This document shows positions 15,621 to 24,263 of a stretch of 36,679 bases of DNA, one piece after another (within the stretch, counting starts at the first letter, position 1; every line of letters begins with the position of its first letter). Origin of the DNA: Bathymodiolus japonicus methanotrophic gill symbiont (GTDB lineage Bacteria > Pseudomonadota > Gammaproteobacteria > Methylococcales > Methylomonadaceae); NCBI RefSeq assembly GCF_019721995.1, contig NZ_BLYC01000031.1, forward strand, positions 1 to 36,679. Reading direction: 5' to 3'. Under the pieces are notes generated by a model, which had not been told where the DNA came from, searched no databases, and saw only the letters and a program-made list of their open reading frames with translations. The position numbers and the translations under genes are program-made.

Positions 15621-15915
15621 CGCTGAAAATCAGGGAAACGTAGCCTAAGCGAAGTGATGATTTTTAGTCCGCGATAGCCGTAGGGCCGTTGTTTTGTCGG
15701 AGTCTGAGCGTTAGCGAAGGTGGAGACAAAATAAAAGGCCATCCGACACGGCGTCAAGTCATTTGGAGCCTATGTTCCGACCCCTTGTTGGGTCGGGACG
15801 AGGTGACGAGGACGAATCGGGGCCGCCGGAGGCATAAGTGGTCGCGTTAAGTTTTTGCTGCTTGCTTGGGCTGGGATGCCCAAAACAAGCTTTCGCAAAA
15901 ATAGCGACTCCCCGA
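15621..15915 (-). repeat. Cassette A copy
   Basis: A full 295-bp copy in reverse orientation, from CGCTGAAAATC to CTCCCCGA. Flanks are CACT (C at -4) and ATTAAAAA. It shows the internal hairpins CGACCC/GGGTCG and GGGC/GCCC. Confidence 0.9.
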
Positions 15916-16018
15916 ATTAAAAATTTAAATCATCTTAAAACAGCTATTAACGATTACTTCTGAATAAAGTTTTAGGTTCCCCTCGATCTCTAATAGAGAG
16001 CACTAAAGATTGATAAAT

Positions 16019-16050
16019 TTCCCTACATCTTCTGGAGACTATCAACCTAT
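16019..16050 (-). repeat. Decayed cassette B end
   Basis: The stretch around TCTTCTGGAGACTATCAACC matches the CGCTG-side of cassette B (CTTCTGGAGACTATCAGCC) but has lost the terminal hairpin. It is an old remnant. Confidence 0.5.
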
Positions 16051-16150
16051 TTAAATCTAATATCGGTTGTTTTAAAGTTACTTACCTTAATTCCTGTTCC
16101 CATCTTAAAGTTTTATTGGAACTTTTTAGATGTTAAAAAATATATTAAAT

Positions 16151-16233
16151 GAGTATCTTTTTAATATTATTTATAGACACACACTAAAAATACGTTATAC
16201 TTTAATTTAGAGTTAAAAAGATATCTTTTTAAC
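16151..16233. promoter_or_regulatory. Partition operator: 22-bp perfect palindrome and half-sites
   Basis: A perfect 22-bp palindrome at 16212-16233 is built from TAAAAAGATA and TATCTTTTTA half-sites; another half-site is at 16154-16163. The same TATCTTTTTA box recurs downstream of the operon at 17282. RHH partition proteins bind such repeated boxes to repress parA and to mark the centromere. A plausible -10 (TATACT) is at about 16196. Confidence 0.65.
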
Positions 16234-16261
16234 ATTTTAAAGATATTAAAAAGGATAGTAA

Positions 16262-16921
16262 ATGCCAAAAATCTATATAGGTGGAAATAAAGGTGGAACT
16301 GGTAAGACCACATTAACTGTTAACCTTGCTGCGCTTTTAGCAAGTCAAAATAAAGATGTAATGATCATTGATGCTGATTTACAAAAATCTTCCACAATGT
16401 GGAATGATGAACGCTCGCAAAAACTTTCAGATGATGTAAAAGAAATTTACAGTGTTCAAAAGCAGTCAGGTGATTTATCGGGTGCGATTAGAGATTTAAA
16501 TAGACGCTATGAGTATGTTTTTTTAGATGCTGCGGGTGTTGATCAAAAAAACCTAAGACATGGTCTAATTACAGCAGACGTTTTTCTTGTGCCATTTAAG
16601 CCGACCCAGTTTGATCTTAATAACCTAATTTTGCTTCAACCAATTATTGAAGAGGCTTTAATTGTAAACCCTGAATTAAACGTTTACGCGGTGATATCTA
16701 TGAGCCCAACAAACCCAAGAGTTAAAGAGGTTGATGAGGCTAAGGATTTTTTAAGAGAATTTCCTCAAATTAGAATTTTAGAGACATTTATCTGTGAACG
16801 CAGTATTTATCATTTATCTGCGTCAGAAGGATTAGGTGTTACAGAGTTAAAAGCAAAAACAGAGTCCAACAAAAAAGCTCAGAAAGAAATTATTAATTTA
16901 TTAAAAGAAATTGGAGTTTAA
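16262..16921 (+). CDS. parA: ParA partition ATPase
   Basis: A 219-residue ParA/MinD-type ATPase. The deviant Walker A motif GGNKGGTGKTT is at residues 7-17 with the signature first lysine; IIDADLQ follows at about 34-40 and the Walker B-like YVFLDAAG at about 85. No N-terminal helix-turn-helix is present, which puts it in the short type Ib group whose partner is an RHH protein. That partner starts 2 bases downstream. ATP-bound ParA would coat the nucleoid and move the partner-bound plasmid. The frame is intact. Confidence 0.9.
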   Translation: MPKIYIGGNKGGTGKTTLTVNLAALLASQNKDVMIIDADLQKSSTMWNDERSQKLSDDVKEIYSVQKQSGDLSGAIRDLNRRYEYVFLDAAGVDQKNLRHGLITADVFLVPFKPTQFDLNNLILLQPIIEEALIVNPELNVYAVISMSPTNPRVKEVDEAKDFLREFPQIRILETFICERSIYHLSASEGLGVTELKAKTESNKKAQKEIINLLKEIGV

Positions 16922-16923
16922 TA

Positions 16924-17262
16924 ATGGCTGTTAAAAAAGCAAGTGCACTGGTAGGAAAACCGCTTGAAGCACAAGAAGAATCAACGAAAGTTGTAACAGC
17001 TAAAAGCTTTACAGCAAAAGGAGGCCTATCACAAGAAGAGTTGTTAAAAAAAGAACAACGTAGAAAAGAAAGAGAAGCCAAAGCACAACAACTCATTGAT
17101 GAGAAAAATCCTAGGGCAAATAAAACTGCGTTATCGATGACAATTCGTTGGAATCAATTTGAATCAGATCAGTTAGAGAAATTACAAGACGCACTAGGGC
17201 TAACAAGAGTTGGCGTTATTCGTTTAGCTGTTAATCAGTTAATAAAAAAAGAGCTGACATAA
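16924..17262 (+). CDS. RHH partition partner (ParB/ParG-like)
   Basis: This 112-residue protein has a long charged flexible head (residues 1-65, rich in Lys, Glu and Gln) and a C-terminal ribbon-helix-helix (TALSMTIRWNQFESDQLEKL, then LTRVGVIRLAVNQLIKKEL). The strand segment ALSMTIRW would enter the DNA groove. It should bind the TATCTTTTTA boxes flanking the operon and stimulate ParA through its head. It starts 2 bases after parA, so translation is coupled. Confidence 0.8.
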   Translation: MAVKKASALVGKPLEAQEESTKVVTAKSFTAKGGLSQEELLKKEQRRKEREAKAQQLIDEKNPRANKTALSMTIRWNQFESDQLEKLQDALGLTRVGVIRLAVNQLIKKELT

Positions 17263-17279
17263 CTTTTTGAGTATTATTT

Positions 17280-17297
17280 AGTATCTTTTTAGATACT
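17280..17297. promoter_or_regulatory. Inverted repeat downstream of the partition genes
   Basis: AGTATCT and AGATACT flank TTTT. The sequence contains the same TATCTTTTTA box as the operator upstream, so it may be part of the centromere as well as, or instead of, a weak terminator. Confidence 0.5.
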
Positions 17298-17540
17298 CAT
17301 TTAATGTATAAAAAGATTGTTTTTAATATATTAAGAATATATGTTTTTTACTTGGATTTTTTATCAACTTATTTTTTTAGAACACCCTATTAAAAACTAG
17401 AATACATCAAAAAAGACGCGAAAATACGTGGAGCCGTTACACTCGACGTTCAAGTTTTCAGATATATACTTCACGCGGTCACGGTTGCGGATTTTGAAAA
17501 CATCTGAAATTTCGGATTTAAAAGTGTCTTTATTTCTTAG
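17298..17540. other. Gap before the Tn3 transposase
   Basis: AT-rich sequence with no recognised gene. The part after about 17400 may hold the missing head of the TnpA reading frame, but it is not open in that frame (stop at 17538). Confidence 0.4.
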
Positions 17541-18512
17541 ATTCAACTAACAGGGGTATTTCAGGGCAACATCACTCGTCAACGCATCAATCAGCAAAAG
17601 CAAATTATTCTCAAACTGTTTGATTATCAAACCAGGTCAATGGAACAGATAATTCAGGTTGAGGCACACATAGGTGAATTGCTCCGATACTACCCCAAAG
17701 TTCATGACGCATTTCGTCAACTACTGGTCTACCTTGATAATCAAAAAATTGTTATTCCGACCTACCGAAGTTTGCAGGATATGTTTACTCAATCCTTTGT
17801 TAATGAACGCGACAGGCTTGATCAGCTCATATTGTTAATGCCCCTTGGGCAACAAGAACAGTTATCTGAATTGATCGACCGGGAAGATGGGATAACCAAG
17901 CTAAACATCATACGTGCCGATCAAAAAAATTTCACCTACACCGCTATCAGTGCTGAGGTTGAAAAGGCATTGGAGCTTGAGGGCTTGTATAAATTTGCAA
18001 AGGGTTTTCTTCCAACCCTTCTGTTATCCAAAAATGCCATTCGTTATTATGCTGATATAGCAGGACAATATGCGGCTTCCCGGTTGAGAAGGTTAGACAA
18101 GCCGCAACAATGGCTGCATGGCCTTTGTTTTATTTATTATCGATATCAACAAATCATGGATAATTTAATCACCAGCTTTATGTACCATACAAGGGCTATT
18201 ACGGTTGATGCGAAGGCTTATGCGAAGAAGGCTGCAGGTGAGTACCATTCTGGCTTGGTTGTTGATTTACCCAAGTTGGCCAAGTTTCTCAAGTGGTTCC
18301 CAAGCCGCAAGTCGGGACTGGATCATGATGAACTAAACCAAGCGGCCTACAAAATATTGCCGGAAGGGCAGTTTCCAGCGTTAGCTCAATTTTTGCAGGG
18401 TAGTACCTTTGACACAAAAGCGTCCATGCGTGAATTTTATTTCAAATCGTCACGTTCATTCGCGCTTTATTTGAGGCCAATTCTACTGGCTGTACCCTTT
18501 GTATTTTACAAA

Positions 18513-18807
18513 TCGGGGAGTCGCTATTTTTGCGAAAGCTTGTTTTGGGCATCCCAGCCCAAGCAAGCAGCAAAAACTTAACGCGACCACTTATGCCTCC
18601 GGCGGCCCCGATTCGTCCTCGTCACCTCGTCCCGACCCAACAAGGGGTCGGAACATAGGCTCCAAATGACTTGACGCCGTGTCGGATGGCCTTTTATTTT
18701 GTCTCCACCTTCGCTAACGCTCAGACTCCGACAAAATAACGGCCCTACGGCTATCGCGGACTAAAAATCATCACTTCGCTTAGGCTACGTTTCCCTGATT
18801 TTCAGCG
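18513..18807 (+). repeat. Cassette A inside tnpA (site 1)
   Basis: A full 295-bp copy, TCGGGGAGTCGC to GATTTTCAGCG. The flanks TTTTACAAA and GAAGACAAC join in frame to read VFYK-EDNDIMALIDL, with no duplicated bases. Read from the CGCTG end the outer bases are CTTC. Confidence 0.95.
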
Positions 18808-19451
18808 GAAGACAACGATATCATGGCGCTCATTGATTTAATGAAAATGCACTATGGTAGTGGCAAAGGCCCATCTACGTTTAAATTACCACAAGATATA
18901 GAAGACACCCTATCAAAGACACAGCTCCCTTATTTGAAAAAAGATTCAGATGATGCGCAGGTAGATCCTCATTTATTCGAGTTTTTCGTTTACCATAAGA
19001 TGTATCGTCGCCTGGATAAAGGCCTGCTCTGTTGTAATGAAAGTGTTTCTTACTGCGACATCGATCATGATTTGATTAGCGATGCATTAGTCGATGATGT
19101 TGAAAAAATAGCCAATGAGTTTGGCTATCCAAAAATTCCAATTTATTGTGATGAACGCTTGGACGCAGCTCTTATGACGCTAGATTCCACATGGAATAGA
19201 ACGACAAAACGAATCAGTGACGGTGAAAATTTAGCGTTCAATATCAAAGAAATGAAAACGGGTGAGCAGCAGGACTGGAGTTTGGGTTATGACAGCCTGG
19301 ATAAATTGGATGATGCTTTTTTCAGAACCCTATCTCAAGTAGAAATACCTAGCATCATGATGTATATAGGTGATCACATTGGCATGTGGCGATCCTTTAC
19401 TCATATGAAAACCCGATACAATAAAAAAAAGACGCCCATAGTATTGGCCAT

Positions 19452-19711
19452 CGCTGTCAGCCCCGGACGGGCTGATAGTCTCCAGAAGGCGCAGGGAAAT
19501 TTGCCAATCCGAAGTGCGCGATAGCGCGCGAGGGAGGCTAAAATTTTATCCCGAATAGCCGTAGAGCCATTTGTGGTAGCCATGACTGAGCTGCTTTGTG
19601 CTCAGTCTGTGGCGGACGCAGGGCGGCTGGAGCATCTCCTATTCGCTGCGTAGGTGAACGAATTACGGCGACAGGAGTCCCGGAATTTCGTGAGGTAGCA
19701 TGGCGCGCCTG
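19452..19711 (+). repeat. Cassette B inside tnpA (site 2)
   Basis: A full 260-bp copy. Removing it joins GTATTGGCCAT to TAATGCTTG, giving PIVLAI-NACILSDAF in frame with no duplication. The outer bases at the CGCTG end are CCAT. Confidence 0.95.
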
Positions 19712-20590
19712 TAATGCTTGTATTTTATCGGATGCTTTTGGTATTGGCATTGAAAAGATGGCTGAGATGTCTGATCTTAATTACAACCTGATGCGTTCAA
19801 CTCATGAAGATTTTATGCGCATAGAGACGTTATGCGCTGCGAATGACATGGTGGGCAACCTGATTCATTCGCTGCCTATTTTTAAACTGTGGAATATAAT
19901 GGATGACAAAATGCTGGCCGATGCTGACGGGCTAAAAATTAGCAACTAGTGAAAGCACCATTCAATCAAGATATTCAAAAAAATATCTTGGAAAATCCCC
20001 AGGGCTATCGATTTATACATTGATTGCAAACTTTGTTGCCGCCAATGCTAAAAATATTGGGCTTAACGAATATGAAGGGCACGCTCTTTACGACGTCATT
20101 CAGGGAAATAAAACAAACATTAACATTGATATGGTGACAGGAGACAATCACTCTCTCAATAAGCTCAACTTCGTCATATTGGATTCTATCGATGTTGATT
20201 ATGTTCCTAGCATTAAAGACATAAAGGACGCGGCAAACAACTTGTATTCAGTAAAAACGACTGACAACTATACTGGGATTATTCGCTCACAGGGAGTCAT
20301 CGATAAAAACCTGATTAAATCGAAAAAAAGCGGCATCTTGCGGGTATTACTTTCTTTACTACTACAAGAAAACACGCAAAGTACCATCGTTAGAAAATTA
20401 AACTCTTATGCGCGTTATACCGGACTTAAAAAAGCACTGATTGAATATAATTCAATATTTAAAAGTACCCATGTGTTAAATTTAATTGATAACATGGCTC
20501 TGCGAAAAGCCATACGAACAGCTAGGAATAGAACGGAGGCTTATCACCAACTACAAGGGCTCATCAGGAAAATTTATCGTGGAATTTTTA

Positions 20591-20885
20591 TCGGGGAGTC
20601 GCTATTTTTGCGAAAGCTTGTTTTGGGCATCCCAGCCCAAGCAAGCAGCAAAAACTTAACGCGACCACTTATGCCTCCGGCGGCCCCGATTCGTCCTCGT
20701 CACCTCGTCCCGACCCAACAAGGGGTCGGAACATAGGCTCCAAATGACTTGACGCCGTGTCGGATGGCCTTTTATTTTGTCTCCACCTTCGCTAACGCTC
20801 AGACTCCGACAAAACAACGGCCCTACGGCTATCGCGGACTAAAAATCTTCACTTCGCTTAGGCTACGTTTCCCTGATTTTCAGCG
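20591..20885 (+). repeat. Cassette A inside tnpA (site 3)
   Basis: A full 295-bp copy. Removal joins GGAATTTTTA to AAGGTAAAAAG, reading YRGIF-KGKKIENNQIS in frame. The outer bases at the CGCTG end are CCTT. Confidence 0.95.
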
Positions 20886-21180
20886 AAGGTAAAAAGATAG
20901 AAAACAATCAAATCAGCGCACATGCAGTAAGGCTCGTTGCAAATTCCATCATCGCCTATAACGCCATTATTTTAAACACCGTTTATGAACGGATGCTTGC
21001 CGCTGGAACGAGCCAGGAAATTGTTGATGAATTTGCCAGAATCTCACCCATTGCCTGGTCGCATATTGCATTCACTGGCAAGTATAATTTTAGAAAAAGC
21101 GATGGTGATATTGATGTAGATGCGATGGTAAATGAGCTTGAAAAACATTTAAAACGGTATTTCTGGAAAGTGGATTAGCT

Positions 21181-21218
21181 CAGAACGAACACTTTTGGGG
21201 GTTCTTCCACAGGACCCC
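21181..21218 (-). repeat. Tn3-type terminal inverted repeat
   Basis: Three bases after the tnpA stop, a 38-bp stretch ends in GACCCC. Read inward it starts GGGGTCCTGTGGAAG, the GGGGTC start and 38-bp length usual for Tn3 ends. Beyond it lies a truncated ISAzo13 gene, so this is the transposon boundary. Confidence 0.55.
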
Positions 21219-22317
21219 TATTAGAGTGTGACCCAAAAACTATCCGCCAAGGAAAAAAAGAACTCACCGAATTAGAACTGGATATAACAGGAATCAGACA
21301 ACCTGGAGGCGGTCGAAAAAAAAGACCTCTACCCCTGAATACAGTGGAATAGATCAAGACTTTTTAGATATTCTTCAACAGCATACAGCAGGCAATCCAA
21401 TGAATTCATCTATTAGGTGGACTTATCTAAAGCCGCGTGAAATCGTCAGTGAATTATTAAAAAAGGGTTATTCTGTCAGTCGTAATATCGTTCGATATTT
21501 ATTAAAAAAACATGAATATGTTAAGCGCAAAGCCCAGAAAAACATTACGATGGGTGGTCATCCTGACCGCAATGCTCAATTTGAAAATATTACCCAATTG
21601 AAGCAGGACTACCTGGATGCGGGAAACCCTGTTATTAGTATGGATACCAAAAAGAAAGCGTTATTGGGTACTTTTTATCGTAATGGATCGCTCTATACAC
21701 AAGCAGCCATTCAAACGAATGATCATGATTTCCCTAGCTCTGCAACAGGCAGTGTTATTCCTCATGGGTTTTATGACCTCAAACGAAACACAGGATATAT
21801 CACGCTTGGAACGAGTCATGATACCAGTGAATTTGCCTGTGATAGCTTATTTCAATGGTGGGTAAACGAGGGTATTATTCATTATCCTAAAGCAAAATCA
21901 TTGTTGATCCTTTGCGATGCTGGAGGGAGTAACAGCTCACGGCACTACATTTTTAAAGAAGATTTACAAAAGACTGCGAATGCACTTGGATTGGAAATTA
22001 GGATTGCCCACTATCCTCCTTATCCCTCCCAGTATAATCCCATTGAACATCGTTTTTTTCCTCATGTTACTCGTGCTTGTGAAGGTGTTGTATTTGACTC
22101 GGTTGAAACAGTTAAAGCATTGATTTCTAGAACATCAACGTCAAAAGGACTAACAACAATTGTTCACATACTCGACAAAATATACGAGACAGGACGAAAA
22201 TATGCCGCTGACTTCAAAGAAATAATGCCGATTGTATTTGATACACATTTACCAAAATGGAATTACCGTGCAATTCCTCAAAAATAATTAATATCGGGAA
22301 GTTGTTTCGTGCTTATT
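21219..22317 (+). pseudogene. ISAzo13-family transposase, truncated and frameshifted
   Basis: The frame begins inside the gene (ECDPKTIRQGKKELTELE), meets a stop at about 21350 and continues one frame over as IDQDFLDILQQHTAGNPMNSS, so one base was lost near 21347. The main part (21400-22287) carries the DDE core of ISAzo13 elements: VISMDTKKKALLG, LILCDAGGSNSSRH and YPPYPSQYNPIEHRFF. The N-terminus was cut by the Tn3 end. The 3' flank to about 22317 is the IS end, after which the duplicated plasmid segment resumes. Confidence 0.85.
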
Positions 22318-23403
22318 CCTTAGTCTCTTGGGCAACGGATTCAAAAAAGTACGTACTGTATGCTGAGAAAAACGGGGCTAAGGATGAGGGGGTGAAACAG
22401 AGACTCCTAGAATTGGCACGATCTATCCCAGTAGATTAAAGCACACAGGCGGGTTCTGTCGCAAAAGATACGTATTTGTGTAAACCTGGTTATGAACCTG
22501 TTTTTTTTTCTTCGCCCAGGGGGTAAGTAACTTTTTTATCGTATCTGTAATCTTCTATATTGGGCGCGCCTGATGTTTTTACAATTGAATACGAGTACTC
22601 TAAAAAGGATAACTCACAGCACACATGGCGCGCCAGCTCTTCGCTAAGGCGTTTTATATCGCTTTTAAGGCGCTTTAACAGCTAACCCCTATCATACATA
22701 CCCGTTAAAGGTTTTTGTGGGTCTTTAAGGGGCTTACATGCCCCCCAATAAGCGATTGACTAATTTGGGTGTGTGGTTTGTTATAGCTGTTACAGAAAAC
22801 AAAGATTAAACGGTAAACCATTCCAAAATAAAGGGTTGGCTTATTGCAACAAGCAACAGTATTCTGGGGACTCTTTACCCTAGGGAGGGAGTAACTTTTT
22901 AAACTTCATAATAAAACGCTATTTAGTGTGCAACCTAATATAGATTGTACTATACCTATAGTCCTTTTATAATCAAAGACTAGGGTTACTGTCATGTACA
23001 ACCTATGGATATTTATACGAAATCATTACATTTACAATTTAGGGTTTTATAGCTACCCCTCTTTGGCCGCCTTTCTTGGAGCTTTTTTTATTGAACATCT
23101 ACGGTCAGCGGATTTTCAGAAGTATCCAGTTCAGGGAAAGCCACAGCTCTCAAGCGTTTATTCATCTCAGCTTCAAAACACACCATGTTCTGGGGCAACA
23201 CGCGTATGACTTCATTTCAACTAATTATTAAACGTGCATGAAATCAATTTCTTGCTCAATTAGGATAAATTATCATGGTTGGGAAAACCATAGTTTCCAT
23301 TTTGGTTTAATTACTGCAATCCCTTAAACAGTATAATATAACCAATCGCTTGTTCATCAGAGCAATTTGAGTAGACCTTTAATTTAGCAGACTCTCAGCC
23401 CTA
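22318..23403 (+). repeat. Duplicated segment, copy 2 (1086 bp)
   Basis: A copy of 9879-11227 without the cassette. It starts with the last ~37 codons of the 9469 gene (VLYAEKNGAKDEGVKQRLLE) behind the ISAzo13 end and stops at a reverse cassette B. It carries two GGCGCGCC sites (near 22563 and 22627), two AAGTAACTTTTT motifs (near 22526 and 22888) and the empty cassette site GTACAACCTATGG near 22999. The open frame at 22994-23209 is conserved in copy 1 except for its ATG, so coding there is doubtful. Confidence 0.85.
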
Positions 23404-23662
23404 CAGGCGCGCCATGCTACCTCACGAAATTCCGGGACTCCTGTCGCCGTAATTCGTTCACCTACGCAGCGAATAGGAGATGCTCCAGCCGCCCTGCGTC
23501 CGCCATGACTGAGCACAAAGCAGCTCAGTCATGGCTGCCACAAATGGCTCTACGGCTATTCGGGATAAAATTTTAGCCTCCCTCGCGCGCTATCGCGCAC
23601 TTCGGATTGGCAAATTTCCCTGCGCCTTCTGGAGACTATCAGCCCGTCCGGGGCTGACAGCG
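23404..23662 (-). repeat. Cassette B copy, reverse
   Basis: A 259-bp copy from CAGGCGCGCC to GGCTGACAGCG. Its left neighbour is the end of the duplicated segment and the right a transposase scrap. These do not join into anything known, so this copy marks a recombination joint. The flank at the CGCTG end, read inward, is CATT. Confidence 0.85.
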
Positions 23663-23752
23663 AATGTGTTGTATGACCTTCCAGAAAAAAGAAAACCAAA
23701 GCAGCGGGGCCGGAATAAAAAGTATGGTCAGCGTCTAGGATCGGCTACAGAC
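23663..23752 (+). pseudogene. Transposase scrap between cassette pieces
   Basis: The frame NVLYDLPEKRKPKQRGRNKK continues with YGQRLGS. The charged RGRxKKYG pattern is typical of DDE transposases of the IS4/IS701 type between catalytic motifs. It is 90 bases, enclosed by cassette B and a partial cassette C. Confidence 0.45.
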
Positions 23753-23871
23753 ATGGCGCGCCATGCTACCTCACAACATTCTGGGACTCCTGTCACCAAC
23801 ATTCATTCGCCTACGCAGCGAATGGGAGATGCCCTGGTCGCCCTGCGTCCGTCTCAACTACGCACAAAACC
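23753..23871 (-). repeat. Cassette C, partial and diverged
   Basis: Starting at GGCGCGCCATGCTACC, the sequence follows the GGCGCGCC half of cassette C (GGGAGATGCCCTGGTCGCC, CTACGCACAAAA) with more changes than other copies, then stops. A DUF1566-like gene half follows directly. Confidence 0.75.
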
Positions 23872-24174
23872 AATGCCCAGATAGTAGACGAGTACAAGCT
23901 CAATGGTTATAGTGACTGGTTTATCCCTTCAACAGGGGAATTAGTATTAATGTACAAAAACCTATGGGAACCGAGAATTTACCCTTTTAGGTTTAGAATG
24001 TATGTAAGTTCAAGTGAGGCTATAGAAGATTATCATGGCACGGATAAGGTTAGCATATATGCCTACCAATCGGTGGAGGCCATCGTATTTGGGGATAAAA
24101 AGAGTGAAGAAATGGATATTACCGGCACAGTGAAAGACGCAGCTCAAGACACGCGAGCTATTCGTGAATTCTAA
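23872..24174 (+). pseudogene. DUF1566-like gene, C-side fragment
   Basis: The open frame NAQIVDEYKLNGYSDWFIPS continues TGELVLMYKNL, YVSSSEAIEDYHG and ends KDAAQDTRAIREF with a stop. The NGYSDWFIPS...EL..MY.NL...SSSE...RAIREF pattern is the C-terminal half of DUF1566/Lcl proteins. No start codon or N-terminal half is present. The N-side half at 13617-13807 ends where this one would continue. Confidence 0.65.
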
Positions 24175-24187
24175 TTGTCGATTCTAA

Positions 24188-24224
24188 CGCTGTCATCCAC
24201 GAACGGGATGATGGTCTCCAGAAG
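24188..24224 (+). repeat. Cassette B, CGCTG-end remnant
   Basis: 37 bases, CGCTGTCATCCACGAACGGG to CTCCAGAAG, match the B end. Both hairpin arms are changed together (CATCC/GGATG where full copies have CAGCCC/GGGCTG), so pairing is kept. The flank CTAA has a C at -4. It truncates the protelomerase gene. Confidence 0.75.
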
Positions 24225-24263
24225 AATCTATCCAAGCTCAAATCTCAATGCCTAGAGGACAAC

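Larger units (their letters stand above)
17541..21178 (+). pseudogene. tnpA: Tn3-family transposase TnpA, split by three cassettes and a frameshift
   Basis: After removing cassettes at 18513-18807, 19452-19711 and 20591-20885, the parts join in frame into a Tn3 TnpA of roughly 930 residues. The parts are a DUF4158-type N-terminal segment (KQIILKLFDYQTRS through HGLCFIYYRYQQIMDN) and a DDE_Tnp_Tn3 core (LADADGLKISN, SRYSKKYLGKSPGLSIYTLIANF, HSLNKLNFVILDSIDVDY, YARYTGLKKALIEY, then NAIILNTVYE and ISPIAWSHIAFTGKY). One extra base near 19945 (AACTAGTGAA) shifts the frame independently. The N-terminal ~60 residues are missing or upstream of 17541. Open pieces visible are 17640-18581, 18823-19524, 19712-19949 and 20020-20736. 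Not functional as it stands. Confidence 0.9.

Noticed and set aside
18513-18807. Cassettes as self-splicing introns
   Set aside because: Exact frame restoration fits, but the ends do not match group I (U before, G at end) or group II (GUGYG...AY) rules, and copies also lie outside genes and in reverse. A splicing test would still be decisive.
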